A DNA stretch of 56,800 bases from a virus. Where the stretch lies: IMG/VR virus record IMGVR_UViG_3300035698_015077, positions 1 to 56,800 of that record, one strand, 5' to 3'. Shown piece by piece: positions 1-8,839 of this stretch. A model generated the notes under the pieces. That model was given only the letters and a program-made list of their open reading frames with translations, was not told where the DNA came from and did not search any database. A program made the translations under genes and the position numbers. The stretch's first letter is position 1; each line of letters opens with the position of its first letter.

Positions 1-108
1 GTCGTTGAAGTCGTTGAAGTCGTTGAAGTCGTTGAAGTCGTTGAAGTCGTTGAAGTCGTTGAAGTCGTTGAAGTCGTTGAAGTCGTTGAAGTCGTTGAAG
101 TCGTTGAA
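1..108. repeat. 9-bp tandem repeat encoding a Thr-Thr-Ser linker
   Basis: Twelve perfect head-to-tail copies of gtcgttgaa fill positions 1-108, followed by degenerate copies to about 126. On the minus strand, in frame with the fibre gene, each unit reads Thr-Thr-Ser. The unit is a multiple of three, so copy-number change by slippage would change linker length without breaking the frame. The array is cut by the window edge, so the true copy number is unknown. Confidence 0.95.
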
Positions 109-1214
109 GAACTTGAAGATGAAGACGAGGTTTCAGCCGAAACGTACTCAAACGCCCCTATGTCTGGTGTTGAAGTGTCTCTCGTTGTTCCGGCTACATC
201 TTCTAATGGAACGGTTGAATCTGTATCTTCACTATATCCACGACCATTTCCTAAAGCGTTACAATAAGCATTTCCATCAAGCCGTAAATCTTCAGAACCG
301 GCTGCGGTCTCTTTAAATATAACACAATCTTCATCTGAACCTGGTATTGTAGCTGTATCATATACCGTGCAACTATCTTGATTGTCTGTTGTGCCCGGTG
401 TTGACGTATCAGAGGCTAAGTTGTTGGACCAAGAGCTATCACCCGTTGAACTAAAATAATAATCGGTTCCGTTGCCGACACTGATATTATTTATAACATT
501 AGTGTCACTATGCCAAGCTATTCCGTATGTTGTGCAGTTATAAACAGTATTGTTTATAATTTCTACCGCTGTTTGTCCCGATGAATTATACCAATTTTCG
601 AGATCCATTCCTTTGTCAAAGCCGTATATGATATTGTTTTTTATCGAGAAATTCACATCCTCTAAAATATAAATGCCATCGGCGTCACCGCCTGCTCCTC
701 TAATTATACAATTATGAATTTCGTAATAACTGGTCCAACCTTCAGTGTCAACGAATACTGTCTGAGAATATTGACCTGTACCTGTTTGTTCAATTTGTAG
801 GTTATGGATTCTAAAATATGAACACGAGGAGTCCATGAGGACATCGCCTGCCGCAGCAAGAACATATTTATCAGCGTCCCAAACACCTGTGTCTGCATCA
901 CCAAGAATTTTAACGTAGCAATTAGCACTACAAACCCAACCATCAAAATTTGCAATCGTAGTATCATTGCCCGTATTGTCATCACTAGCAAGACATTTAA
1001 TAAGTAGATTGTCATCGCCGCCACTTACTGTGGTTAAGTTACCCGCCGTTGTATAATCGCTATCTAAGTTATCGCCGGAAAAATCGGGAATTGCTTCTGG
1101 TTCTGCTAATCCAGCAAAATCGTCTTCGCAAGCATTAAGGGTCGTGTAGTGACAATTTGGCTCTGTTGCGGTCGCATCCCCATCAATGTCTACTATTGCA
1201 ATATACTCAGCCAT
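1..1214 (-). CDS. Beta-helix tail fibre/spike protein, 3' end cut by window edge
   Basis: The reading frame is open from the ATG at 1214 to the left edge, at least 404 codons. It is a paralogue of the protein at 1691-3022: both begin with an Ala/Glu/Tyr motif (AEYIAIVD here), have a Cys- and Asn-rich middle with repeated I-x-N-N-x-x-Y-N turns typical of right-handed parallel beta-helices, and share the motif TPDIGAFE near the end of the helix. After that motif comes a Ser/Thr linker of Thr-Thr-Ser triplets encoded by a 9-bp tandem repeat that continues out of the window. The start overlaps the upstream stop as TAATG. The likely role is a receptor-binding or glycan-depolymerising fibre. The enzymatic residues cannot be judged. 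Confidence 0.7.
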   Translation of the reverse strand, partial: MAEYIAIVDIDGDATATEPNCHYTTLNACEDDFAGLAEPEAIPDFSGDNLDSDYTTAGNLTTVSGGDDNLLIKCLASDDNTGNDTTIANFDGWVCSANCYVKILGDADTGVWDADKYVLAAAGDVLMDSSCSYFRIHNLQIEQTGTGQYSQTVFVDTEGWTSYYEIHNCIIRGAGGDADGIYILEDVNFSIKNNIIYGFDKGMDLENWYNSSGQTAVEIINNTVYNCTTYGIAWHSDTNVINNISVGNGTDYYFSSTGDSSWSNNLASDTSTPGTTDNQDSCTVYDTATIPGSDEDCVIFKETAAGSEDLRLDGNAYCNALGNGRGYSEDTDSTVPLEDVAGTTRDTSTPDIGAFEYVSAETSSSSSSSSTTSTTSTTSTTSTTSTTSTTSTTSTTSTTSTTST

Positions 1215-1660
1215 TATTTGACACCTAATATAGTAGTAAGTTTAGATATTTCATCCGTACGTTCGATTAACTCATTTTCTTTTTGTAGTGCCTTTACTCT
1301 ATCTACTGTTTTAGAGGTAAAGATAGACTCAGCCAATAACACAGGCTCCTCTTTTGCGAATTTATCCATGTCAACTTTTTCATATAAATCCACACTTATT
1401 TGGTGCTCGCTCCTGCAACTAAACGTAGCCAATTTTAAACTTCGCGCCGTTTCAGATGTATACTCGCAATAGTGCCTATTACCTAAAAACGCACAGTCTT
1501 TTATATCTGCATCTTTGAGCTTTATAACGCCATAACGATTAGTTTTACCAATATCGCCAAAATAGCCGTCATTTTTGGGATCGTCTTTTACTTCAATAAT
1601 ATCCCCCTTTTTGCGTCCACCATGGCCATCGTGAAGCCTAAATAGTATTTTTACCGCCAT
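1214..1660 (-). CDS. Hypothetical fibre-region protein
   Basis: 148 residues from the ATG at 1660, which has AGGTGGTG just upstream. A GTG twelve bases further upstream is less likely. It starts with AVKILFRLHDGHGG and a basic, Gly-rich loop, and ends in a helical segment rich in Lys/Glu. It lies between two paralogous beta-helix fibre genes and overlaps the next one by one base (TAATG). A role in fibre attachment or chaperoning is possible from position only; I do not recognise the family. Confidence 0.6.
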   Translation of the reverse strand: MAVKILFRLHDGHGGRKKGDIIEVKDDPKNDGYFGDIGKTNRYGVIKLKDADIKDCAFLGNRHYCEYTSETARSLKLATFSCRSEHQISVDLYEKVDMDKFAKEEPVLLAESIFTSKTVDRVKALQKENELIERTDEISKLTTILGVK

Positions 1661-1690
1661 ACAAATCACCACCTAATTCTTGTTCCATTG

Positions 1691-3022
1691 TTAGCTCTGG
1701 CCGTAAGAGACCTCTTCCGTCCATCCCGACTCTGTTAATGGTGTAGTGAGGGTTAACGCGTCTGACTCCCAAGCAAGAGCACCGTCAAAGTCAGTTGTCT
1801 CGCTCACTTGTATTTGAACTTTTGTAATATTGTTTGCGCCTATAGTAAGCTCGGCTTTGAATTCTGGCGTAGTGTCAACAACATCTGTTGGCGCAATCTC
1901 GCCCTCACAGTTAATAGTAATAGGTGCCCGTAAAACACGTTCAAAGGCTCCTATGTCTGGTATGGTAGTGTTTCTTTCCGTGCCAGTTATGTCTGTGGTT
2001 GGGACGTCAGCATTAGAACTACTTCCTATGCCATTAGCCATTGCATCACAAAAAGGCTTACCGCTTAAACGTAAATCTTCCGAACCGGAAGCGGTTTCTT
2101 GAAACACAACATATGCACCGTCTGATGTTGGTGATGTCGCTGAATCTCTAACTGTGCAATTATTTTGATTGTCCGTTGACCCCGGTGCAGTTCCATCAGA
2201 ATCCAAATTATTATTACATGTAGCTCCAACCACACCAACAGAATAATCTACATAACCAATTGCCGCATCTGGCCCCTCAGCTACGGCGTTATTAATTACA
2301 TCAACTTTATTGAGTGTGCGTATTCCATAATCCTCACAGTTATAAACTGTGTTGTTTACAATTTCCCAGATTGGCGGTGCTCCGATAGTTTGCTGATAGG
2401 CATTGATTCCAACACCGCAGTTATATACCACGCAATTTTTAATGGAGAAATGATGTTCGCCATCCGTTGGAAACATTCCGTTTTCCGGTGCGCCTCTTAA
2501 AAGCAATCGGTGCCATTCGCAATAACTCGACCAATCGTTTGACGTTTTGCTGGCAATACAATGACCCGTAGCACCTGCTGTTGTATTTTCAATTTGAATA
2601 TCATAACAGCGCAGATATAATGAATCGTCTTTTATTACCGACGTAGCCGACGACACTACCAACCTATATTTTGTCGCGTCCCAAACCCCCGTCGTTTCGT
2701 GTCCAGAATATGCTCGAATTATAGGATAACAATTATCATCACAAACGAAATTAGGTGTCACCTGAGTGGAATCGATTGTAGCATTACCGGCGGAATTACA
2801 GCGACACTCCGCCACGGCAATAGCTCCATCGCCCTCGGCACCACCAGTAACATTTGAAGCACGCAAATCTCCATCGGCGGTTCCGCCAGAATCGGAGTCT
2901 AATGTCGTGCTGGTAGAGTCAACGCCCAGACCACCAGAATCGGCAATCCATGCAGCAATACTAATGTAGTGTGTTCCGGCTTGATTGTCCGGATCAATTA
3001 TAGCTACATACTCAGTTGCCAT
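1691..3022 (-). CDS. Beta-helix tail fibre/spike protein
   Basis: 443 residues. Residues 1-60 are an N-terminal segment starting ATEYVAIIDPDN. Residues 90-340 hold repeated short strands with Asn/Cys turns (for example NNTVYNCEDYGI), typical of pectin-lyase-like beta-helices. The conserved TIPDIGAFERV segment follows, and then a C-terminal domain of about 75 residues that resembles a fibronectin-type beta-sandwich (KAELTIGANN... VQIQVSE). It is paralogous to the partial gene at the left edge but lacks the Thr-Thr-Ser linker. It overlaps the upstream small gene by 11 bases. The likely role is binding or cleaving host surface polysaccharide; the active site is not identifiable. Confidence 0.7.
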   Translation of the reverse strand: MATEYVAIIDPDNQAGTHYISIAAWIADSGGLGVDSTSTTLDSDSGGTADGDLRASNVTGGAEGDGAIAVAECRCNSAGNATIDSTQVTPNFVCDDNCYPIIRAYSGHETTGVWDATKYRLVVSSATSVIKDDSLYLRCYDIQIENTTAGATGHCIASKTSNDWSSYCEWHRLLLRGAPENGMFPTDGEHHFSIKNCVVYNCGVGINAYQQTIGAPPIWEIVNNTVYNCEDYGIRTLNKVDVINNAVAEGPDAAIGYVDYSVGVVGATCNNNLDSDGTAPGSTDNQNNCTVRDSATSPTSDGAYVVFQETASGSEDLRLSGKPFCDAMANGIGSSSNADVPTTDITGTERNTTIPDIGAFERVLRAPITINCEGEIAPTDVVDTTPEFKAELTIGANNITKVQIQVSETTDFDGALAWESDALTLTTPLTESGWTEEVSYGQS

Positions 3023-3233
3023 TTATGTCTACTCCACTTCCGGCCATAAATGCCCTTTGACAAACATGCTTTAATAGTGTAATACGGAAAGGCATAGGAC
3101 CGCTTTTTATTGCAAGTTCAACATCTACTAACTGATAATCTCGTTTTTCTTTCTTCCAATAAGCTTCAAACTTTGTATTGCTACCGTGCCTATTTCTCTG
3201 ACGAGCACCTTCACCACCATTAAAATTATCCAT
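3012..3233 (-). CDS. Small hypothetical protein between fibre genes
   Basis: 73 residues starting MDNFNGGEGAR, taking the ATG at 3233 that overlaps the upstream stop as TAATG. It is basic and hydrophilic (KFEAYWKKEKRDYQ). Tight coupling to both neighbouring fibre genes suggests co-expression as a fibre accessory protein, but no family is recognised. Confidence 0.6.
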   Translation of the reverse strand: MDNFNGGEGARQRNRHGSNTKFEAYWKKEKRDYQLVDVELAIKSGPMPFRITLLKHVCQRAFMAGSGVDINGN

Positions 3234-4900
3234 TATGTCTCCATTGCTCCTAAACATGGCGTGCTGCCTCGTACCGCACCAAACACATCAGCGGGTATTG
3301 TTGCGTATGGAATGCGGTCAATAATAATAGACTCAGCAACCGGCCTTCCAAACGCTTCCCCTGTTGGTGTAGCTATGTTGATAACATCTAATGCGATAGA
3401 TTCTGTGGCAGGATCTCCGCTATCTGGGGATTTAGTCCACCAGTGAGGACATCCATCAGGTTGTGGGTTACCACCACAATTTACCCTGTCTGTATAAGCA
3501 TCATAATAATGATTATACAGACATTCATTATCTCCAGCGTTTTCAGGCAAAAAACGAGCATCCTCCACTCCAGTTGAGCCAGTATTATCGCGATAGTTGT
3601 TATACACATTTCCGATAAAAGATACGTTTGTGAAATCAGTGCCGATGTCCTCGTTATTAATCGAAAATCCGGTAGGGAATGTGCAATGCCAAAGCAATGT
3701 ATGTGTCCACGGTCCATATATCGTTCCATTTGTAAGCGATATATCGCCGCCAGCTTGATTTAAACGCCCTGGTTCGCGCATTTCCATAAAGATGTTAACA
3801 AAGGCATTATTTTCCCCCGCTGAGAGAGTCGCCCGCATAAACAAACCTTGGTAATGTAAATCAGTTCCATAATAGTTGTAAATAATTCTATTGTCCGGCC
3901 CATCACCCCACGACTGATAACCATCAGCGTGCCAATATGTAGTGGTACCCGGGTCCATATCATTCGCTCGAATATTAATAAGGCAAACACAGTTTTGTGC
4001 AACATCTTCACCTATATGCTCGACGGTTACATTCCGAGCTAATCCCGCACCTTTTTGGCCCATAATACCTCTATCAGTATCAGAGATATAAGTATCAGTG
4101 TAAAACGTGTTTGGTATAGCGATAATTGGACTTGCGCCACCATCACCATTACCAACCCAACGGCCAGCACCAAGACTGTGGCAAGCGTGAATCCATAAAT
4201 TAGTCGGATTGGCGGTAAAAACATATTGTAAAGAGCCATTGCTTCGCACGGTTACACTATCACATTTAATTAATGTAGTGACGGTAATCGCTCCGCCCCC
4301 ATCAATTATTGTATTACAGCGTTTTGCCGCGCTATCTTTTTTGAGCGTTAACCACTCATTTGTAGTGCTAATTGTTCCGGTACCGAGTGTGTGCGCCCCT
4401 TCAAATAAATAAATAATTGCACCATCTGAAGATCCACTATTAGCGGTTTGTATGTCGGCTATTGCACCACCCACAGTTAAGTATGGCAAATCACGATCAT
4501 CTAATGTGCCTGTTGAGTCATTGCCCGTTAAACTAACCCATGCTGTAGACTGAGCTAAAGTTCCGTTCGGATTAGCATTAAACGTCAACGCACTCAAAGA
4601 ACGTGAATTTTCAGTATCACTATCGTCAGAAGTAACTTCAGCGGAAATAGTAAAAGCCCCATCAGTGGCAAAGTCGTCACCGTCTATCGGCGTCCAATAT
4701 TCATATACATCAGTCTGCTCGTTATAAGTCATTTCAGTGACAGTGACCGGACTTGTCCCAGAATATCCTTGTCCGGTAATTGTAAACACAACCGATGCAA
4801 TGTCGTTTTTGCTGAAAGCAACAACACTTATATTAAGTGTTTCTCCAGCATTTATTCTCTGGTATGGAACTGCATCCCATCTTGCAACTGGCATTACCAT
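3233..4900 (-). CDS. Large beta-helix tail fibre/spike protein
   Basis: 555 residues. Residues 1-110 look like an Ig/fibronectin-type beta domain (INAGETLNISVVAFSKND). From about 115 there is a WVSLTGNDSTGT segment followed by the opening of a right-handed beta-helix (LPYLTVGGAIADIQ), a signature of pectin-lyase-fold proteins, with repeated N/G turns to about residue 480. The AAGGAG upstream of the ATG supports the start. It is the first of the fibre genes after the glycan island and probably recognises or degrades a host surface glycan. Confidence 0.7.
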   Translation of the reverse strand: MVMPVARWDAVPYQRINAGETLNISVVAFSKNDIASVVFTITGQGYSGTSPVTVTEMTYNEQTDVYEYWTPIDGDDFATDGAFTISAEVTSDDSDTENSRSLSALTFNANPNGTLAQSTAWVSLTGNDSTGTLDDRDLPYLTVGGAIADIQTANSGSSDGAIIYLFEGAHTLGTGTISTTNEWLTLKKDSAAKRCNTIIDGGGAITVTTLIKCDSVTVRSNGSLQYVFTANPTNLWIHACHSLGAGRWVGNGDGGASPIIAIPNTFYTDTYISDTDRGIMGQKGAGLARNVTVEHIGEDVAQNCVCLINIRANDMDPGTTTYWHADGYQSWGDGPDNRIIYNYYGTDLHYQGLFMRATLSAGENNAFVNIFMEMREPGRLNQAGGDISLTNGTIYGPWTHTLLWHCTFPTGFSINNEDIGTDFTNVSFIGNVYNNYRDNTGSTGVEDARFLPENAGDNECLYNHYYDAYTDRVNCGGNPQPDGCPHWWTKSPDSGDPATESIALDVINIATPTGEAFGRPVAESIIIDRIPYATIPADVFGAVRGSTPCLGAMET

Positions 4901-4909
4901 TCAATCTCC

Positions 4910-4993
4910 TTATACGTCCGGCAAATCGTCGGGATTGTTTCGTTCAAAAGTTGCCCAGGCAGTGTTAAATGTGTTTATTATCACTAAAACCAT
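4910..4993 (-). CDS. Possible 27-residue leader ORF ahead of the fibre operon
   Basis: A short ORF starting ATG at 4993 with AGGAG eight bases upstream. It ends six bases before the Shine-Dalgarno region of the large fibre gene. The product begins MVLVIINTFNTAW. It could be translationally coupled to the fibre gene or be a non-functional ORF in the spacer. Confidence 0.35.
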   Translation of the reverse strand: MVLVIINTFNTAWATFERNNPDDLPDV

Positions 4994-5030
4994 TATGCAG
5001 ACTCCTATTATAAAGTAAGTGCTATCTTAT

Positions 5031-5060
5031 TGTATACCGTAAATTACAGATTACAATCAA
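5031..5060 (-). promoter_or_regulatory. Possible leftward sigma70 promoter for fibre genes
   Basis: On the minus strand TTGATT (5060-5055) is followed after 18 bases by TATACA (5036-5031). It lies in the 164-bp spacer between the last glycan-island gene and the fibre genes, one of the few real spacers in this arm. Confidence 0.35.
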
Positions 5061-5064
5061 AATC

Positions 5065-6420
5065 TTACTCCAGTGTAGTGTACTTCTCGTCTTCAATGAG
5101 CTTTTGCGCTGGACGTGCTTTCAAATCTGGGTATAAATATGGCACCGGCCCATGTAACAACGGTTCGAAGTGCTCAGTAAACAGCGTATGGCGATTGCCA
5201 CGTTGCCGTGCCCAACGCCGCTGCTGAACCGCACGGTCCATTTCCAACTCTGCCCACAATTCCTTCGCTAACGCTGCATAAAACTCATTCTCGCCATTGG
5301 GGTATGACTCCGAGCCATTGCAAGGCAAGTTAAATTGTGTAGTACAGCTTGGAGTTAATTCGTGCGACACGGCTAAATTATTCGGAATTACCACAAACTG
5401 CCCATGCCGAGTAGCTTCGAGCAGTACATTGGGGCACATCTCGCACTTCGAGGCAAAAATAAACAAATCAGCGTATGATTGCAGCTCCGTAGTTAAATTA
5501 TGCGGTAACCCAGTAACCCATTCTTGCGATTCCAGACTGGTAACCAGGAAATCATCGCCGTAAGTCAATTTACAACCTCGTTCGCCAAACTCGCGCATAC
5601 TCCGACAAGCATCGGCCCCTGTTTTATGTTTTCCGTTCTGCGTAACCAACATCAAAAACGGTTTAATGCCATTGACTTTAAAATGCCCGAAAATCTTTAA
5701 CAGTGTTTTTATGCCCTTTGAAGTCCAGCGAGTAGCACAGAATGGCATTACCTGTAACACATCCGCTTCCAGCCACTTAGTTCCAAACGCTTCGATTAAC
5801 TCGCGGCTTGGTGACACCGCTGGATTCGGCAGCACTCCCACCGCACGATGTGGAATGTGCAAACCATTGGCAATGTCCTGCACTGAGCTGTGCGACAACG
5901 ACACCGGACGGCCATACGGGAATGGAGTCCACCGTAACCGCTCTGGGTAGTCAAATGGATTGGCTAAGGTTTTAGGGTGCTCATTCGGGCCTAAATTACT
6001 ATGATAAATTGCGAGCACTCTCGGTGCGTCTTTGTTATTAGCCCCGTACACATTCTCCATCGCGCGACGCAGTGCATCTTGAAGAATCACATACATGCGC
6101 AATAACATGTAATCGTGAGCAATGATAACATCGTACTCTTTTACTATTTTCTCGTAAACCGGAATCAACACCTTTAAATCCTTCTCATACCGGTCGTCTT
6201 TCTTCTCATCAGGCCCGAACTTACGTGTTTTTACTCGTGGAATCTCAGCTTTAATGTTTAACCGCTTCATGGTGTCAGCGTCAATGTCAATTCCCTCGCG
6301 CACAAACAGCGTAGCATCGTAGCCACGCAATAACAGCTCTTCTTGCCACGCCACGGTGGTGTTTCGATAGCTCAGCCCAACGCCTAATCCTCTAAAATTG
6401 GTTAAAACTGCAATTTTCAT
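5065..6420 (-). CDS. GT4-family-like glycosyltransferase
   Basis: 451 residues with the two-lobed layout of GT-B enzymes. The N-terminus MKIAVLTNFRGLGVGLSYRN has the expected first strand and Gly-rich turn. A later segment (FASKCEMCPNVLLEATRHG) matches the family pattern E-x-x-P-N-V-L-L-E-A-x-x-x-G that binds the nucleotide sugar. The role would be transfer of a sugar from a nucleotide donor to a growing glycan in the cytoplasm. It is the last gene of the glycan island and overlaps the upstream gene by four bases (ATGA). Donor and acceptor are not predictable. Confidence 0.75.
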   Translation of the reverse strand: MKIAVLTNFRGLGVGLSYRNTTVAWQEELLLRGYDATLFVREGIDIDADTMKRLNIKAEIPRVKTRKFGPDEKKDDRYEKDLKVLIPVYEKIVKEYDVIIAHDYMLLRMYVILQDALRRAMENVYGANNKDAPRVLAIYHSNLGPNEHPKTLANPFDYPERLRWTPFPYGRPVSLSHSSVQDIANGLHIPHRAVGVLPNPAVSPSRELIEAFGTKWLEADVLQVMPFCATRWTSKGIKTLLKIFGHFKVNGIKPFLMLVTQNGKHKTGADACRSMREFGERGCKLTYGDDFLVTSLESQEWVTGLPHNLTTELQSYADLFIFASKCEMCPNVLLEATRHGQFVVIPNNLAVSHELTPSCTTQFNLPCNGSESYPNGENEFYAALAKELWAELEMDRAVQQRRWARQRGNRHTLFTEHFEPLLHGPVPYLYPDLKARPAQKLIEDEKYTTLE

Positions 6421-7352
6421 CTTACCTCTTTTTTCTTTTGGTTATAGTGCCACGTTTCAGCAAAACTAAATTTTTCCGGCAATGGAAACCGTTCTTTCGA
6501 TTCAGCGAATGTAGTTATCAATTCACATAACTGCTCATCCGACAATAAATTAGAGAAATAATACTTCCAAACCAGGAAATCACATAACTTGTGACCCAAC
6601 TCAATGTTAGCGTTGCACTTAGATACGTATTCCCTGTTAGAATCCTCTATGGTCCCGGTGTTTGAAAATGGTCCTGGAGCAAATTGAACCACCGGTACAC
6701 CCATCAACATACAATCCATAGATGTCATGCCAGTGTAGCTAATAACAAACTCACAGGTTTCGAAAATCCTATGCGTGACGTTTCCAATCCCGCACCCGTA
6801 TTTCTCTGCTATTTCGTACATGTAGGCCCAGAGCTTTTTATGCTTGTTTAACGACGAGCACGGGTGTACCTTTAAAAACAAATCCTTGCCATAATACTTA
6901 CATGCACCCTCAACAAACTCTATGTAGCGTTCATTGGAGCCAACCAACATAATCATTTTATCGTAAAATACCTGAAGCGGTAAAACCACTCCACTCCACT
7001 CCTGCTCTACTTTTGCACGGAGCATGCCAATGTTTAAAATTGGTATTTTACTCATAAGTGACTTTGCTGATTCTTTAGCTTCGTAATTTCTCCAAATCTT
7101 GTTGTTTTCTTTCAGCGTAAACGAACCGGTATTAAACAACCCATTCATGTCAATATAAGCCGTGCCATAAAAGAACCCAGATTCAAGCCAAGCCCGTCTG
7201 CACGTGAAATGCTCCTTGGAATAGTGCCAATCAATCGCAAAATCGTAATCACTACCACCCAGCGAGCTTTTACATAGCTTACGGAATTTAGGCAATGGGC
7301 GTTTAGCTTCGCCCAGCTTCTCAAAAATATGTGGGTGGAGTGCTATTTTCAT
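6417..7352 (-). CDS. KpsC/capsule-synthesis-like glycosyltransferase, copy 2
   Basis: 311 residues from the ATG at 7352, one base after the upstream stop and behind AGGTAA. A longer in-frame start would overlap the upstream gene by over 80 bases. It is paralogous to the next gene upstream: both share the VVLPLQ/VVLALQ strand, the FVEGAC-x(5)-DLFLKxHP motif and D-CML-GVPVxQFAPG. The last resembles the donor-binding region of capsule synthesis proteins of the KpsC/KpsS type, which transfer Kdo-like acidic sugars. Assignment to that family is by pattern only. Confidence 0.55.
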   Translation of the reverse strand: MKIALHPHIFEKLGEAKRPLPKFRKLCKSSLGGSDYDFAIDWHYSKEHFTCRRAWLESGFFYGTAYIDMNGLFNTGSFTLKENNKIWRNYEAKESAKSLMSKIPILNIGMLRAKVEQEWSGVVLPLQVFYDKMIMLVGSNERYIEFVEGACKYYGKDLFLKVHPCSSLNKHKKLWAYMYEIAEKYGCGIGNVTHRIFETCEFVISYTGMTSMDCMLMGVPVVQFAPGPFSNTGTIEDSNREYVSKCNANIELGHKLCDFLVWKYYFSNLLSDEQLCELITTFAESKERFPLPEKFSFAETWHYNQKKKEVR

Positions 7353-7353
7353 C

Positions 7354-8253
7354 TTACCTCTTTTTCTCTGACCAATGTAAATTATTTGCATAACAGTATT
7401 CAATGGGCAATGGAAACACTTCTTTTGACTCCGCAAACGCTACAATCACTTTTGCCCACGATTCCAACGGCATTTGCTTGTTAGCGCAATACTTCCAAAT
7501 CATGAAATCAACCAATTGTTTACCGTTATCCACGGTGTGATTCAATTTATCTGTGTACACACCATTAGTATATGTCACCGCTGGAGTGTTGTAAAAATAA
7601 CCTGGGGCAAATTGCATTACCGGCACGCCGCGCAGCATACAATCCACAGCAAATGTAGAGTTATACAACACTACCATGAGACAATTCTTAATAACAGAAT
7701 GGTTGACCTTGCCCATCTGACAACCGTACTTCGCGGCCAACGCTGTCCAACGGGAATGTTCACTTGAACCGGATGGATGCTCCTTTAAAAATAAATCGGA
7801 ACCCCATCGTTCACACGCACCTTCCACAAATTTGTAGTAATCCTCTACCGGCCCCACAGCACGCACACTGCGATCTTTTGGCCGTTGCAACGCCAATACC
7901 ACACCATCCCAAAATTGCTCTGTATTGCGCTGCTTGTACTTCGTAGCGGGTACAGTAGATTCCGTAAGCACATCCATCGCAGAACGTGGTGCTTGGTATT
8001 TAGCAATTACGTCCCAATGTAAATTTATGGAGCTTTCGTGATAAAGCCCCATAGTGTCCAAATGCACTGCATCCCACCAAAACCCTGATTCGCAAACACT
8101 GCCTCTAGGAATGAATTTTGGCTTACCCCAGGCTAACGTCCAAACCAACTGCTCCGCCGATAAGGTTGTATAACCCAATGCATTAAACATTTCTTCGGGA
8201 ATAGTACGCTTCATCCGCCCATACAAATAACCATCAATTTTTATTGACTTCAT
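7354..8253 (-). CDS. KpsC/capsule-synthesis-like glycosyltransferase, copy 1
   Basis: 299 residues. Motifs in order: VVLALQRP (about 110), YKFVEGACERWGSDLFLKEHP (about 140-160), and the S/T-x-x-x-D-C-M-L-R-G-V-P-V segment (about 205) typical of GT-B enzymes in capsule synthesis. It shares these with its downstream neighbour, which looks like a duplicate. It overlaps the upstream methyltransferase by 20 bases. It is likely a transferase acting on an acidic sugar or a glycerol-phosphate-type donor. Confidence 0.55.
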   Translation of the reverse strand: MKSIKIDGYLYGRMKRTIPEEMFNALGYTTLSAEQLVWTLAWGKPKFIPRGSVCESGFWWDAVHLDTMGLYHESSINLHWDVIAKYQAPRSAMDVLTESTVPATKYKQRNTEQFWDGVVLALQRPKDRSVRAVGPVEDYYKFVEGACERWGSDLFLKEHPSGSSEHSRWTALAAKYGCQMGKVNHSVIKNCLMVVLYNSTFAVDCMLRGVPVMQFAPGYFYNTPAVTYTNGVYTDKLNHTVDNGKQLVDFMIWKYCANKQMPLESWAKVIVAFAESKEVFPLPIEYCYANNLHWSEKKR

Positions 8254-8839
8254 TCTTTACCCCATAAACAAATAAACTTGTACCTGCCTTACCTTGCTCA
8301 ACAACAACAAAATACTGCGTGAATAAACGCAACCACCACTCATGTTTCCGCGCCAACGTGTGTGTGTTATTACCACTTATTTTAACTTCGCCAAGATTCT
8401 TACTACGACTACTATGCTGATTCGCAGTAAGTACTAAATGTTTCTTTGTAATTCGCACCATTTCCTTTATACCCGCAATAGCCTCATTCTCCGTTTGCAG
8501 ATGCTCTAACACATCCGAACAGACTACGCAGTCAAATGCGTTGTCAGGGAACACGCTCATATCGTCAATGTACGCCTTATGTACCTTTAAACCCGTTAGC
8601 ATGTTTTTCATTGCCCATTCGCTAACTTCTGTTCCTTGGACTCCATAGCCAGTCGTCTCCAATGCTGCTAATAAATGCCCAGGACCACAGCCTACATCTA
8701 ACACCGAACTGCCAGCAGGGACGTTATTCAACACACAACGAAGTATGGTATGATTGCGCTTTTTCTTACGGCCACGTGGAGCCTTATTAAGTGAATAGAA
8801 ATTGTTATATAATGTCGTAGTTTCGTCTTTAGTTAACAT
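8234..8839 (-). CDS. Class I SAM-dependent methyltransferase
   Basis: 201 residues from the ATG at 8839; a TTG two codons earlier is the alternative. Motif I is VLDVGCGPGHLL at about residue 44, motif II the acidic end of the next strand (GTEVSE), and motif IV/V is FDCVVCSDVLEHL, the usual pattern of small-molecule methyltransferases. Within the glycan island it most likely O- or N-methylates a sugar or a sugar precursor. The substrate is unknown. Confidence 0.8.
   Translation of the reverse strand: MLTKDETTTLYNNFYSLNKAPRGRKKKRNHTILRCVLNNVPAGSSVLDVGCGPGHLLAALETTGYGVQGTEVSEWAMKNMLTGLKVHKAYIDDMSVFPDNAFDCVVCSDVLEHLQTENEAIAGIKEMVRITKKHLVLTANQHSSRSKNLGEVKISGNNTHTLARKHEWWLRLFTQYFVVVEQGKAGTSLFVYGVKNEVNKN

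Noticed and set aside
1-126. CRISPR array at the left edge
   Set aside because: The 9-bp units follow each other without spacers, so it is a coding microsatellite.
1-316. Forward ORF with Lys-Ser-Leu repeats at the left edge
   Set aside because: It is the reverse strand of the Thr-Thr-Ser repeat in the fibre gene. The minus-strand frame is a clear paralogue of the neighbouring fibre.
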